Positions 7,936 to 16,071 are shown, counted from the stretch's first letter. The stretch: DNA of 35,523 nt from Lachnospiraceae bacterium UBA1201 (GCA_002309675.1 DBXX01000073.1:1-35523); one strand, 5' to 3'. Program-made: numbers and translations. Notes: generated from the sequence alone by a model not told the origin.

Positions 7936-8378
7936 TGGAGACGAATATTCGAAAGGCAGATCGTAAGGATCTGGCGCGTATTGCGGAGATACTGGTTTTT
8001 AACTATCGATTGTATTTTTACCCGATATTTAAAGCAGATGAATATTACTTTGATGAACTGCAAGTGCCGTCGCTCATGGAGAAGTTCGAGACCGAACTGG
8101 ACAGTTTGTATGTGTATGATGATGGCGTAGTTAAGGGCTTCATCAAGGTCGAAGGAACTTACATAGCACGGCTGTTCGTGGAGCCCGTCCTTCAAAATGG
8201 TTCGATCGGTTCCCGATTACTGGAATATGCCATGAAGGAGCATCATGCGGACCATCTCTGGGCGTTGGAGAAGAACATAAAGGCGATTCGCTTCTATGAA
8301 CGGCATGGATTTGTCGCGACCGGAGAGAAAAAACCGGAAGAAGGCACGAGTGAGTATTTGATAATGATGAGGAGATAG
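7935..8378 (+). CDS. GNAT N-acetyltransferase with altered CoA loop
   Basis: This 147-residue GNAT-fold protein overlaps the preceding reductase gene by one base. The strand before the CoA loop is ARLFVEP, and the loop reads LQNGSIGSRLL where family members usually have QGKGIGSRLL, so the central Gly of Q-x-x-G-x-G is Ser. The C-terminal block NIKAIRFYERHGFVATGE is well conserved. The changed loop may lower acetyl-CoA affinity or simply be tolerated. The substrate is unknown. Confidence 0.85.
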   Translation: METNIRKADRKDLARIAEILVFNYRLYFYPIFKADEYYFDELQVPSLMEKFETELDSLYVYDDGVVKGFIKVEGTYIARLFVEPVLQNGSIGSRLLEYAMKEHHADHLWALEKNIKAIRFYERHGFVATGEKKPEEGTSEYLIMMRR

Positions 8379-8383
8379 AAAAA

Positions 8384-8527
8384 ATGAATGACAAAGAGCA
8401 GGAAGTATGCCCAATCGGGGAGATCGGATACTATTACCCGGCGGAAGTGTTCGTGGGGGGAATGGCCTGTTGTACTGTGTGTATAGTTACCAGGACGAGA
8501 TCGAAGGTAAGACTAGCCAAAGGATAA
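8384..8527 (+). pseudogene. Short ORF with possible frameshift at a G6 run
   Basis: An ATG with AGGAGA upstream opens 47 codons. Codons up to about 8455 look coding (EVCPIGEIGYYYPAEVFVG). At GTGGGGGGA (8453-8461) the frame becomes cysteine- and arginine-rich and less protein-like. The -1 frame after the G run continues NGLLYCVYSYQDEIEGK and reads on past the next gene's start. This fits a frameshifted remnant. The heptamer G-GGG-GGA is also in the phase used for -1 slippage. Family not recognised. Confidence 0.35.
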
Positions 8528-8537
8528 GGGATGTTGT

Positions 8538-9620
8538 ATGCGCAAGCAGTTTATTGATAATTTAAGATGGATGACGGTATTTCTGCTGATACCGTACCAT
8601 GCGGCGCAGGCGTTTAATACGTGGGGTGAACTGAATTTCATCTGCTTTGCGCCGAATAAGGTGCTCAGCAGTTTTATCGTGTTTTTCAGCCCGTTTTTTA
8701 TGCCGCTGTTGTTTCTTCTGGCCGGCATGAGTAGCCGATATGCGCTGAAGAAGCGTACGTATGGTCAGTACATCGTTGAGAGGATCAAGCGGCTCATGGT
8801 GCCCTTCGTTTTCGGAACCTTGTTTTTCTGTCCGATCATGGCCTATATCGGTGATAAAACGAATTTAGGATACGAGGGAAGTCTGTGTGAACATTATAAG
8901 GTGTTCTTTACGAAGTGGACGGATCTGTCAGGCTTTGACGGCGGCTTCGGCGTCGGTCAGTTCTGGTTCTTGTATTTCCTGTTCGTGATCTCGCTGGTTT
9001 CGATCGGGATCATCGTACTGGTGAAGAAAGTGGTAAAGAAGCAGACAGGAGTGGAGAAGATACCGTTCTGGGGCCTCGCTCTTATGGTGATCCCATTTCC
9101 GTTCCTGTATGACCTGCTGTCGGTCGGTGGGAAGAGTTTCGCCGAGTATCTCTACGTTTTCCTGATCGGCTATTATATTATGAGCCATGATCAGGTCATT
9201 GAAAAAGCAGAGAAGTTTCGGTATGTTGCGCTAGTTATCGGACTGGTGGCGTCCATCGCCGATGTATATATGTTTCTCTGGTCGGGCCGGGATTTCGGAA
9301 CGGTCAATGTGATCGCCAAAGCATTTGCCGAGTGGTTCATGATATTGGGACTGATCGGTATCGGAAAGAATAAGCTCGATTTCGCGAATAAAACGACGGC
9401 GTACATGTCCCGGCGATCGTTCCCGTATTTCAGCATCCACTTTTTGTGGGTCGTTTTATTCCAATATTGGCTCTCCGGTACCTTCGGGGGCAATATCGTT
9501 TTGTTGTATACAGTGCCGATCGTTTGCGCATATGTCGTTACATTGGCCTGTGCAGAGATATGTTTGCGGATACCGTTCCTGTGCTTCTTGATGGGAACAA
9601 AGAAATCTTCCAAAAAATAA
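8538..9620 (+). CDS. Membrane acyltransferase family 3
   Basis: This 360-residue integral membrane protein of the acyltransferase-3 family transfers acyl groups, usually acetyl, to sugars or lipids at the membrane. The N-terminal block has FIDNLRW followed by IPYHAAQAFN, with the conserved His21. RIKRLMVPFVFG holds the conserved arginine before the third segment, and QFWFLYFLFV is the other family signature. About ten hydrophobic segments can be counted. It starts within the tail of the short frameshifted ORF. The acceptor is unknown, and cell-wall or exopolysaccharide modification is a guess. Confidence 0.87.
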   Translation: MRKQFIDNLRWMTVFLLIPYHAAQAFNTWGELNFICFAPNKVLSSFIVFFSPFFMPLLFLLAGMSSRYALKKRTYGQYIVERIKRLMVPFVFGTLFFCPIMAYIGDKTNLGYEGSLCEHYKVFFTKWTDLSGFDGGFGVGQFWFLYFLFVISLVSIGIIVLVKKVVKKQTGVEKIPFWGLALMVIPFPFLYDLLSVGGKSFAEYLYVFLIGYYIMSHDQVIEKAEKFRYVALVIGLVASIADVYMFLWSGRDFGTVNVIAKAFAEWFMILGLIGIGKNKLDFANKTTAYMSRRSFPYFSIHFLWVVLFQYWLSGTFGGNIVLLYTVPIVCAYVVTLACAEICLRIPFLCFLMGTKKSSKK

Positions 9621-9642
9621 GCTTAGAAAAGGAGGGCGGCTT

Positions 9643-10503
9643 ATGAATGAAGAGTATATGAGAAGTGGGGCGTCAAATGAAGCCATCACGAAACTGCAGG
9701 AGAAACGTAACAAGACCGGAAAGGGAATCCTTTTTATTGCGATCGGAGCGTTCTTCCTGATCATCCCGCCGATCGGTTTGGTGATCATATTATACGGGAC
9801 CCACAGGATCCAGAAGCTTCGGCAGGAGATGAAGGAACTGTATAAGGAGGCCTTCGTCCGTGAGCCGCTGATGAATAACTTTGAGAATGTGACCTATGAA
9901 CCGCAGTGGGGCTTCCCGGCGGATACCGTAGAGAGTTTTCAACTGTGCCAAATGGGCAATCAGTTCTATTCGGAGGATTATATCCGCGCCTCGTATGCCG
10001 GCGTGGATTTTGAGATCGCCGAGGTAAGAGTGTACGATGTGTATAGCACCGATGACCGTGATGAGCGTTCGACGACATATTTTGAAGGGCGGATGATGGT
10101 TTTCCACCTTCCGGATAAGGCCGTATATCCCATGTCGATCTTCAGCCGTAAGTATAAACACAGAGCGATCAGCCGACGGGAGGCGAAACAAACCAAAGTC
10201 GAATTCGAGTCATCACGGTTCAACAAAGCGTATGATGTGTACGCGCAGAATGAGCACGATGCATTTTACTTGATCACGCCGCAGTTCATGGAGCGGCTGG
10301 AGATCCTGGCTGATAAATACGCTGATGGCATAGCATTGCATATGATCGGAAACAGCGTAGCCCTCGCGATCAGCGAGCCTGGAAAAAATGCATTTGACGC
10401 CGAAATCGAAGTTGGAAAACTGGATTTCGATAAAGAAATGGCGAAGGTGCAGGGAGAGATCGATGACATCAAGATGCTCATTACCATGATACTGAACCTG
10501 TAG
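9643..10503 (+). CDS. DUF3137-like membrane-anchored protein
   Basis: This 286-residue protein has one hydrophobic hairpin or segment at about residues 28-51 near the N-terminus and a large soluble part. Signatures resembling DUF3137 are FYSEDYIRASYAGVDFEIAE, a FEGRMMVFHLPD strand, FNKAYDVYAQNEHDAFYLITPQFMERL, and a C-terminal helix. The function of the family is unknown, and it is often found beside LemA-type proteins, which are not seen here. The ribosome site is very strong (AAGGAGGGCGG). It follows the acyltransferase by 22 bases and probably shares its transcript. Confidence 0.78.
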   Translation: MNEEYMRSGASNEAITKLQEKRNKTGKGILFIAIGAFFLIIPPIGLVIILYGTHRIQKLRQEMKELYKEAFVREPLMNNFENVTYEPQWGFPADTVESFQLCQMGNQFYSEDYIRASYAGVDFEIAEVRVYDVYSTDDRDERSTTYFEGRMMVFHLPDKAVYPMSIFSRKYKHRAISRREAKQTKVEFESSRFNKAYDVYAQNEHDAFYLITPQFMERLEILADKYADGIALHMIGNSVALAISEPGKNAFDAEIEVGKLDFDKEMAKVQGEIDDIKMLITMILNL

Positions 10504-10523
10504 CTTCGAGCCTCATAGGAGAA

Positions 10524-11090
10524 ATGAAATTGTTTTTGGAATTTAGAGAACTTCAAACGGAGCGGTTATTGCTTCGTAAGATCACTTCACAGGATGTAGA
10601 GGATCTTTATGAGATCTACTCGGACCCGGAGGTCATGCGGTACTTTGACGACCGATATGCGTTTGAGACGATGGCCGAAGCGGAAGAGATGGCTGCAGGG
10701 TATGTTAAGGGCTTGCGCGAGGGGACCGAATATCGCTGGGGAATTGTTCTGAAAGAAACCGGGAAACTGGTCGGAACTTGCGGTTTCCACGCCCTATCCG
10801 AGTATCATAAACGCGTAGAGGTCGGGTACGACTTGAACCGAGAATACTGGGGACGTAAGATCATGACAGAGGCGCTCACCCTGATCATTGACCTCGCGTT
10901 CAGGAAATGTGGCGTGAACCGGATCGAAGCGTTCGTCGAACCGCCAAACGCAGCATCACGGATCCTGCTGGAAAAGCTCGGCTTTTCGTTGGAAGGGACC
11001 CTTCGGGAACACGAAATGTGCCGGGGAGAACTGATCGATATCCAGATTCTGGGCTTACTGAAGAAAGATTGGAAAAAAGGATCGTTTTAG
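10524..11090 (+). CDS. GNAT acetyltransferase, RimJ/RimL type
   Basis: This 188-residue RimJ/RimL-like N-acetyltransferase opens with LQTERLLLRKITSQDVEDLY. The CoA loop reads EYWGRKIMTEALTL (about residues 111-124). The second glycine of the usual WGxGxxTEA loop is replaced by Lys, though the surrounding helix is intact. It ends with AASRILLEKLGFSLEGTLRE and a LKKDW tail. TAGGAGA precedes the ATG. It lies 20 bases after the DUF3137-like gene. Acceptor unknown. Confidence 0.88.
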   Translation: MKLFLEFRELQTERLLLRKITSQDVEDLYEIYSDPEVMRYFDDRYAFETMAEAEEMAAGYVKGLREGTEYRWGIVLKETGKLVGTCGFHALSEYHKRVEVGYDLNREYWGRKIMTEALTLIIDLAFRKCGVNRIEAFVEPPNAASRILLEKLGFSLEGTLREHEMCRGELIDIQILGLLKKDWKKGSF

Positions 11091-11103
11091 GGGGAATGCA
11101 TAC

Positions 11104-11412
11104 ATGACGAAGAAAAAAGGAAATAACTGGACGGCATACTATGATTCCGATACGCACCGGTACTTTGCGGAGATCATATACACGAGCCGCGAAGGGCGGG
11201 AGCAGTACAATTATGAGATCACCCGGGAGATCTTCGACAAACTGGGTACGTTTAACGAGGACTATGAGAATGAACTTCTGATCCGCACGGCGAAGATGAC
11301 ATATTCCTTCGAGAACACCATGTACGGAACGCTCGGGCCCGAGCGGACCGTCTGGGACGAAGAGGCCAATGAAGCAATGCACACGTGCGTGATAAAAAGC
11401 GAAAAGAAATAA
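11104..11412 (+). CDS. Hypothetical 102-residue protein
   Basis: This small soluble protein is rich in Tyr and charged residues (opens MTKKKGNNWTAYYDSDTHRY). It has no signal peptide, no cysteine pair and no motif I recognise. Alternating polar and aromatic residues in the first half suggest a beta-sheet, and the TREIFDKLGTFNEDYENEL part suggests a helix. The ATG follows GGGGGA by about 7 bases. It is the last gene of the plus-strand array and lies 30 bases before the palindromic element. No family found. Confidence 0.65.
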   Translation: MTKKKGNNWTAYYDSDTHRYFAEIIYTSREGREQYNYEITREIFDKLGTFNEDYENELLIRTAKMTYSFENTMYGTLGPERTVWDEEANEAMHTCVIKSEKK

Positions 11413-11442
11413 CGATCAAGCTGATCCCGCGCCACATTCGCC

Positions 11443-11847
11443 AAAGATTCCTTACACTAACAGTGCGCCAATGAAATCGGCTCCGTTTGTCACATTTTGG
11501 AGATGCTTTGGTATGCCATGAGGCGAGCCTCTCGCAGGATGTGGTTGCGACCGGCATGAGATCGAGCTGATGAAAAACACCACGGGTGAGAATACGAACG
11601 AGGGGAGAAAAGCGATTTCCGAGATCGCTTTTCGCGCTCGCTGAGGTCGTTTTCATAAAGAAAACGGCCGAAGTCGAAGCGGGCCCCCTCAGGTTCGTAT
11701 TCGATCCGTGGTTTTTGTTTTTCACAGCGCAGTGAACTGTCCGGGAGCGACCAAATCTTGCGAGAATAAGCTCGCCCATGGCAAGGATAATGTTCGGAAA
11801 ATGTGACAAAAAGAACCGTCCCCACTGTCACACTGTAAGGAATCTTT
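11443..11847. repeat. 405-bp imperfect palindromic element with 23-bp terminal inverted repeats
   Basis: This gene-free stretch (11413-12009 in all) is mostly one large inverted repeat. The ends 11443-11465 and 11825-11847 match inverted at 21 of 23 bases, and the outer 14 (AAAGATTCCTTACA and its complement) are perfect. Further arm pairs line up around the same centre near 11645: 11486-11498 with 11798-11810 (13 bp perfect), 11515-11528 with 11770-11782, 11572-11578 with 11717-11723, 11580-11585 with 11706-11711, and 11590-11599 with 11693-11702. Two hairpins sit at the centre: 11607-11633 (10-bp stem, 7-nt loop) and 11645-11669 (10-bp stem, ATAAA loop). No credible ORF or clear target duplication is visible. 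It looks like a MITE- or REP-type non-autonomous element. Confidence 0.8.
11801..11833. repeat. REP-like half-site inside the palindromic element
   Basis: The stretch contains GTGACAAAAAGAACCGTCC and a following CTGTCAC. It matches the left arm of the hairpin at 21839-21869 with only a couple of differences. This links the two non-coding elements as one repeat family. Confidence 0.75.
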
Positions 11848-11860
11848 AAGAAAACGTTCA

Positions 11861-11889
11861 TTGACTTGACACAGGTTTTGTGACATAAT
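11861..11889 (+). promoter_or_regulatory. Sigma-A-type promoter of the 12010 gene
   Basis: TTGACT (11861-11866) and CATAAT (11884-11889) are separated by 17 bases. It begins 14 bases outside the palindromic element. Transcription would start near 11896 and give a leader of about 115 bases. Confidence 0.65.
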
Positions 11890-11895
11890 TTGGTT

Positions 11896-12009
11896 AAAGG
11901 CGAAACCGAAAGGGGATGGCACCCATAACAAAAAACGGCAGTGGTTTCGGGGCGGGCCGCACATCGGCGGCGACGTCCATTGCATTTGTTACGAGAGGGG
12001 AGGACACCC
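11896..12009 (+). other. Structured 5' leader of the 12010 gene (unassigned)
   Basis: The leader contains CGAAACC (from about 11901) that can pair with GGTTTCG (about 11943-11949), enclosing an A-rich loop, followed by a GC-rich run of GGGCGGGCC type. I cannot match it to a known riboswitch consensus. It ends in the ribosome site GGGGAGG before the ATG at 12010. Confidence 0.3.
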
Positions 12010-13560
12010 ATGGAAAAAAACATTATTGTAACAGACGAAATGGGCAGACAGATCGGAATGACCTACGAAAAAAGAGCGTGGGGACTGGTAAAAAAAGGTC
12101 GGGCGTGTTATACGGACGATTCTACGATTATGATGTTTGCCGAAGAAGACACGTCCGGCTATGTATTTCACTACATGGAGGACCATACTATGAATTATAT
12201 TTATTTTGATGCTAAGAAGTGGAGCCTGGACACCGCGGCGAAGTCCGTCGGCGAGCGCTCCTTCATTCAGGATTTTGACGGTAAGATGACCGAGATCTTC
12301 CAGGTCGGCGCCTGGGATTCGGAGGTTTCCCGCATCACATCCGAGCCCATGGCTCTGGAGGGTGCGACCGACTACACCTTCGTTTTCTGGCTGAATGGCG
12401 GTGAGAACGAGGACAATGATGAGACCTGCCGCCTCGAAGTGATCTTCGACGGTGACATCAACAAGGTCAATGCTTACAAGTTGAACCGTACGTTCATTGC
12501 CCCGATCATAAAGGTAGAGGGGTGGGAACTGTACGCGATCACCTTCACTACGCCGGCCGGCGACACCGTAAGCACGGAGCTTCGCTTCACCGCAGGTAAG
12601 GCGCCGATGGCAGTCATGAAGGCTGAGGAACTGTCCACATACGACGGATGGGAGAACGATCCCGACCTCTACGAGGAGTACCGTCCGTATCGTGCGAACA
12701 TCGTTTTTTCCGACGGCTGGCCTTCGGGTAAGGAGTATTGGTATTCCACCGCATGCCTGAAGGAACTCTATCCGGAGATCAAGCCTCCGAAGAGAAAGCC
12801 GAAGAGAGGCAACACGGAAGAGAAGAAGGAGACGAAGAATTTCGATTTCAGTAAGGAGATCGGAAAGTTCGCGAAGACCATCGGCGATTCCGCGACTGCA
12901 TTTGCCGGAAAGGTTAAAAACAAAGCATCTGAGATCAAAAAGTCCGCATATGCGGATCGTGCTTCGAAGAAGACGAAAGAGGCTGCGGAGAAACTGAAAG
13001 TTTACGGTTCCATCGTTGGTGAGCAGGTAGAAGGATTTGTATCCGACATCACCAGCGCCGAGAACCAGGAGAAGATGAAGAACGTCATTGACCGCGTAGG
13101 CGAAGCTATGACAGAGGCGGTTCGTAAGGGCGATGAGGCCGCAAGCGCAGTTCTGAGTAAAACCAAAGAGGCGCTGAATAAGTACCGTGAGCAGAAGAAG
13201 GCGGAGCAGGAAGCGAAGGCTGCTGCGGAAGCAGAGTTCGTGGCAGAGGAGATGGCAGAGACAGTCGACACGATCGAGGCTCTGGAAGACGCCATCACCG
13301 CTGCAGAGGATGAGATCACTGCACTGCAGGATCGCGCTGAGGCGCTGGATGATGAGGTCGAGGCACTGAATGCCGAGATCGCAAAAGAAGCAGAACCTTC
13401 CGAGGCAAAACTCGATGAGGTAAAGGCTCTGGTTACGGAGAAGGGCGAGATCCTGGAGAAACTCGACACCCTGCGTAACAAACTGGATGATCTTCGTGCT
13501 GAAAAGGCAGAGGCAGCAAAGAAGGCTGAAGCCCTCAGCGAGGACGAAGAAGACAAGTAA
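12010..13560 (+). CDS. Multidomain protein: small N-terminal module, beta-rich middle, coiled-coil tail
   Basis: This is a 516-residue protein of unknown function. Residues 1-40 (VTDEMGRQIGMTYEKRAWG then LVKKGRA) resemble a short KRAxGLVKxGRA module found at the front of assorted clostridial proteins. Residues about 55-245 are rich in beta-type and aromatic residues, like a lectin or CBM-like sandwich, which is an inference. A basic linker PPKRKPKRGN follows. The last 230 residues are helical and highly charged: alanine/lysine-rich repeats, then a Glu/Ala coiled coil ending SEDEEDK. There is no signal peptide. The ATG at 12010 has GGGGAGG upstream. It has its own promoter, and a bidirectional terminator follows. 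Confidence 0.75.
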   Translation: MEKNIIVTDEMGRQIGMTYEKRAWGLVKKGRACYTDDSTIMMFAEEDTSGYVFHYMEDHTMNYIYFDAKKWSLDTAAKSVGERSFIQDFDGKMTEIFQVGAWDSEVSRITSEPMALEGATDYTFVFWLNGGENEDNDETCRLEVIFDGDINKVNAYKLNRTFIAPIIKVEGWELYAITFTTPAGDTVSTELRFTAGKAPMAVMKAEELSTYDGWENDPDLYEEYRPYRANIVFSDGWPSGKEYWYSTACLKELYPEIKPPKRKPKRGNTEEKKETKNFDFSKEIGKFAKTIGDSATAFAGKVKNKASEIKKSAYADRASKKTKEAAEKLKVYGSIVGEQVEGFVSDITSAENQEKMKNVIDRVGEAMTEAVRKGDEAASAVLSKTKEALNKYREQKKAEQEAKAAAEAEFVAEEMAETVDTIEALEDAITAAEDEITALQDRAEALDDEVEALNAEIAKEAEPSEAKLDEVKALVTEKGEILEKLDTLRNKLDDLRAEKAEAAKKAEALSEDEEDK

Positions 13561-13610
13561 TCATCAACACACAATTACCACAGGCTTTAGGCCAGTGAAA
13601 ATCTCGTAAA

Positions 13611-13647
13611 ACAAGAGCCGGTCATCCGTGGATGACCGGCTTCTTGT
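13611..13647. terminator. Bidirectional rho-independent terminator
   Basis: An 11-bp GC-rich stem (GCCGGTCATCC with its complement, GT loop) is extended by ACAAG/CTTGT. On the minus strand it is followed by a T-rich TTGTTTT run, so it best ends the alcohol dehydrogenase operon. It lies between convergent genes and probably serves both. Confidence 0.8.
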
Positions 13648-13709
13648 TGTCTCAAACGTATTGAACCCCCTCAATACATTTTGCGAACCTGAGGTAAACA
13701 AATTATTTA

Positions 13710-14900
13710 TTATAATCCGGGGATGGTTTCCCTGGAGCATAACTCGTAGATATTTGTGATATCGTCCTTATTCAGATGAACGAAACCTCCGGTCTCACCA
13801 TCGCCGATGCCGAAGGTCTCTACCAGCTTCGGAATGTCCTCGGCCTTTGCGCCGAGTTCGGCAAATGTAAGCGGCATACCGATCGAGCGGAGCCAGCGGC
13901 GGAATGCGTTGATGCCCGCCATAGCGGTATTGCGCGGGTTCGCGAAGTCCATGTCCAGATGGAACACGCGGGTCGCGAACTGGCAGAAACGGTTGATGTC
14001 ATGATCCATGACATACTCCATCCAGTTCGGCATAACGACTGCCAGGCCTGCGCCGTGCGCTACGTCATACAGAGCGGAGAGCTCGTGCTCGATACCATGT
14101 GAGTTCCAGTCCTGGTCACGGCCTACACCGACGATGTTATTGTGAGCGACCATGCCGGCCCACATGATGTTCGCGCGGGCGTCATAGTTGTTCGGATCTG
14201 CGATAACGCGGGGAGTTTCCTTGATCATGGTCTGGAGAACTGCTTCACACAGACGGTCGGTGATCTCGACTTCCTTCGTGTTGGTGAAGTAACGCTCGCA
14301 CACGTGTGCGCAGATATCGGTCGCGCCGGCTGCAGTCTGGTATGCGGGCAATGTCTGCGTCAGTTCCGGATTCAGGATCGAGAACTTCGGGCGGATGTGC
14401 TCGCTGCCGGCGCCCCGCTTCAGCATGCCATCTTCCAGTGTGATCACGCTGTCGCCGGAGCCTTCGCTGCCTGCAGCTGCGATGGTGAGAATGGTTCCGA
14501 CTGGGAGGGCGGCCTTAGGGGCGGCCTTGCCACAATAAAAATCCCAGAAATCGCCGTCATAGCAAACGCCCATAGCAATGGCCTTCGCCGAGTCGATCGC
14601 GGAACCACCGCCGATCGCAAGAATAAAGTCGACACCTTCCTTACGGCATACATCGATGCCTTCGTATACAAGTCCGCTGCGGGGATTCGGCTTCACGCCG
14701 CCGAGCTTCACATAGGGGATCTGATCCGCGTCGAGAGCCTGACATACACGATCTAGGAGACCGCTGCGTACTACGGAGCCGCCGCCATAGTGCAGAAGCA
14801 CTTTGGAGCCGCCGAACCGTTTGATGTATTTGCCGGCATTGACCTCCTGGCCCTTACCGAAAGCAAAATAAGTGGGGCTGTAAAAAGTAAAGTTGTTCAT
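13710..14900 (-). CDS. Iron-containing alcohol dehydrogenase (butanol dehydrogenase type)
   Basis: This 396-residue group III alcohol dehydrogenase interconverts aldehydes and alcohols with NAD(P)H. The nucleotide-binding glycines are in AIGGGSAIDSAKAIA (residues 95-109). The four metal ligands are all present: Asp195 and His199 in GATDICAHV, His268 in SHGIEHELSAL, and His282 in VAHGAGLAVVMP. Length and start (FTFYSPTYFAFGKG) fit the BDH/YqhD-like subgroup. GGGAGG precedes the ATG. It lies 61 bases downstream of the SDR gene on the same strand, so the two likely form an operon. Confidence 0.92.
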   Translation of the reverse strand: MNNFTFYSPTYFAFGKGQEVNAGKYIKRFGGSKVLLHYGGGSVVRSGLLDRVCQALDADQIPYVKLGGVKPNPRSGLVYEGIDVCRKEGVDFILAIGGGSAIDSAKAIAMGVCYDGDFWDFYCGKAAPKAALPVGTILTIAAAGSEGSGDSVITLEDGMLKRGAGSEHIRPKFSILNPELTQTLPAYQTAAGATDICAHVCERYFTNTKEVEITDRLCEAVLQTMIKETPRVIADPNNYDARANIMWAGMVAHNNIVGVGRDQDWNSHGIEHELSALYDVAHGAGLAVVMPNWMEYVMDHDINRFCQFATRVFHLDMDFANPRNTAMAGINAFRRWLRSIGMPLTFAELGAKAEDIPKLVETFGIGDGETGGFVHLNKDDITNIYELCSRETIPGL

Positions 14901-14961
14901 AGAACCTCCCTTTTAAAAATATGATTTTCTTCGATCCCCCCCGAGACTCGAAGTGTATGCC

Positions 14962-16032
14962 TTATGCACGGCCGATCGCGGCGATCGCCTTTTCCCGTGC
15001 GGCGATCACACGATCGGTAAATGCGTCGAAATCCGGATCATCCTGTTGGCATTCCGGGTGTGCCAGAATGTAGCGGATGCTGTTTGCAATGCCTTCGTCT
15101 GCGCGAACGGTCGCACAGAAGCCGGGTACCAGACGCTTTAATTTCGAATTAACAAATACGACGGAATTGGCCTTATCGCCGATGAGACTTCCTGTGAAAT
15201 CGTAGGTTTCATCGCCACACGCTGCCAGAAACTCCGAAGATACATGGATGGCGTGAAGCTCGACACCGAGCGCCTTTGCGATCGCTTCATATACCTGGTT
15301 CCAGGTCACGGACTCGTCGCTCGTGATCTGCACGGCCTCGCCGATGGCGTGGATGTTTCCCATCAGGCCCATGAAGCCCTTCGCAAAATCACTGTTATGG
15401 GTCAATGTCCAGAGCGATGTTCCGTCGCCGTGGATCATGACGGTCTTGCCTTCCTTGATGCGCTTGATGACCGACCAGCTGCCTTTGTTACCATGTACGC
15501 CGAGCGGCACGCTGCGTTCATCATAGGTGTGGCTGGGACGGATGATCGTGATCGGGAAACCTTCGGAGCGGTATTTTTCCATGAAGAACTCCTCGCAGAG
15601 GATCTTGTTGCGCGAATACTCCCAGTAGGGGTTCGCTAGCGGCGTTCCCTCGGTGATGCGATAGTCACCGACCGGTTTCTGATAGGCCGAAGCGGAAGAG
15701 ATGTACATGAACTGCTTCGTGCGGTCCTTAAACAGACGGTAGTCGCGTTTCGCCTGCTCGAGCGAGAAGATGATAAAATCACATACGACATCGAAGGTAA
15801 GGCCTTCGAGCGCTTTCTGCGCGGCGGCTTCATCGTTGATATCGCAAACGATCTGTTTGTAGCCTTCCAGTCTTTCGTCGGCGATGTTACGGTTGCCGCG
15901 GTTCAGCAGGTAGAGTTCGCAATCGGCAAATGCATTGACACCGATGGTGTCATGGCACGCGGCAGCCTTCAAAATGCTGCGGGTGATCGCGGTGCTGATG
16001 GTACCGGTCCCTCCGATAAATAAAACACGCAT
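14962..16032 (-). CDS. NAD-dependent epimerase/dehydratase-like SDR
   Basis: This is a 356-residue extended/atypical short-chain dehydrogenase. The Rossmann start is VLFIGGTGTIS (residues 3-13), the middle has YISSASAYQKP, and the catalytic Tyr139-x3-Lys143 is in YSRNK. The family acts on nucleotide sugars or related substrates, or is regulatory, and the exact substrate is not visible. The start at 16032 is backed by GGAGGG. An upstream in-frame Met at 16083 lies in the promoter region. It is transcribed away from an AraC-type regulator and precedes the alcohol dehydrogenase. Confidence 0.88.
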   Translation of the reverse strand: MRVLFIGGTGTISTAITRSILKAAACHDTIGVNAFADCELYLLNRGNRNIADERLEGYKQIVCDINDEAAAQKALEGLTFDVVCDFIIFSLEQAKRDYRLFKDRTKQFMYISSASAYQKPVGDYRITEGTPLANPYWEYSRNKILCEEFFMEKYRSEGFPITIIRPSHTYDERSVPLGVHGNKGSWSVIKRIKEGKTVMIHGDGTSLWTLTHNSDFAKGFMGLMGNIHAIGEAVQITSDESVTWNQVYEAIAKALGVELHAIHVSSEFLAACGDETYDFTGSLIGDKANSVVFVNSKLKRLVPGFCATVRADEGIANSIRYILAHPECQQDDPDFDAFTDRVIAAREKAIAAIGRA

Positions 16033-16071
16033 GTAAAACCCTCCAAAATGAACCCGAATGTTTATGATACC

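Noticed and set aside
1..11412. Integron gene-cassette array
   Set aside because: The gene mix fits, but intergenic gaps are mostly under 50 bases, several genes overlap, and no attC-type palindromes or integrase are visible.
11252..11809. Minus-strand frames within the palindromic element
   Set aside because: The inverted-repeat structure explains the sequence, and the translations show no domain.
11916..12209. A 97-codon frame overlapping the 12010 gene, with AAAGGGG upstream
   Set aside because: Its sequence is basic and low in structure, and most of it overlaps the better-supported gene. A short leader peptide cannot be fully excluded.
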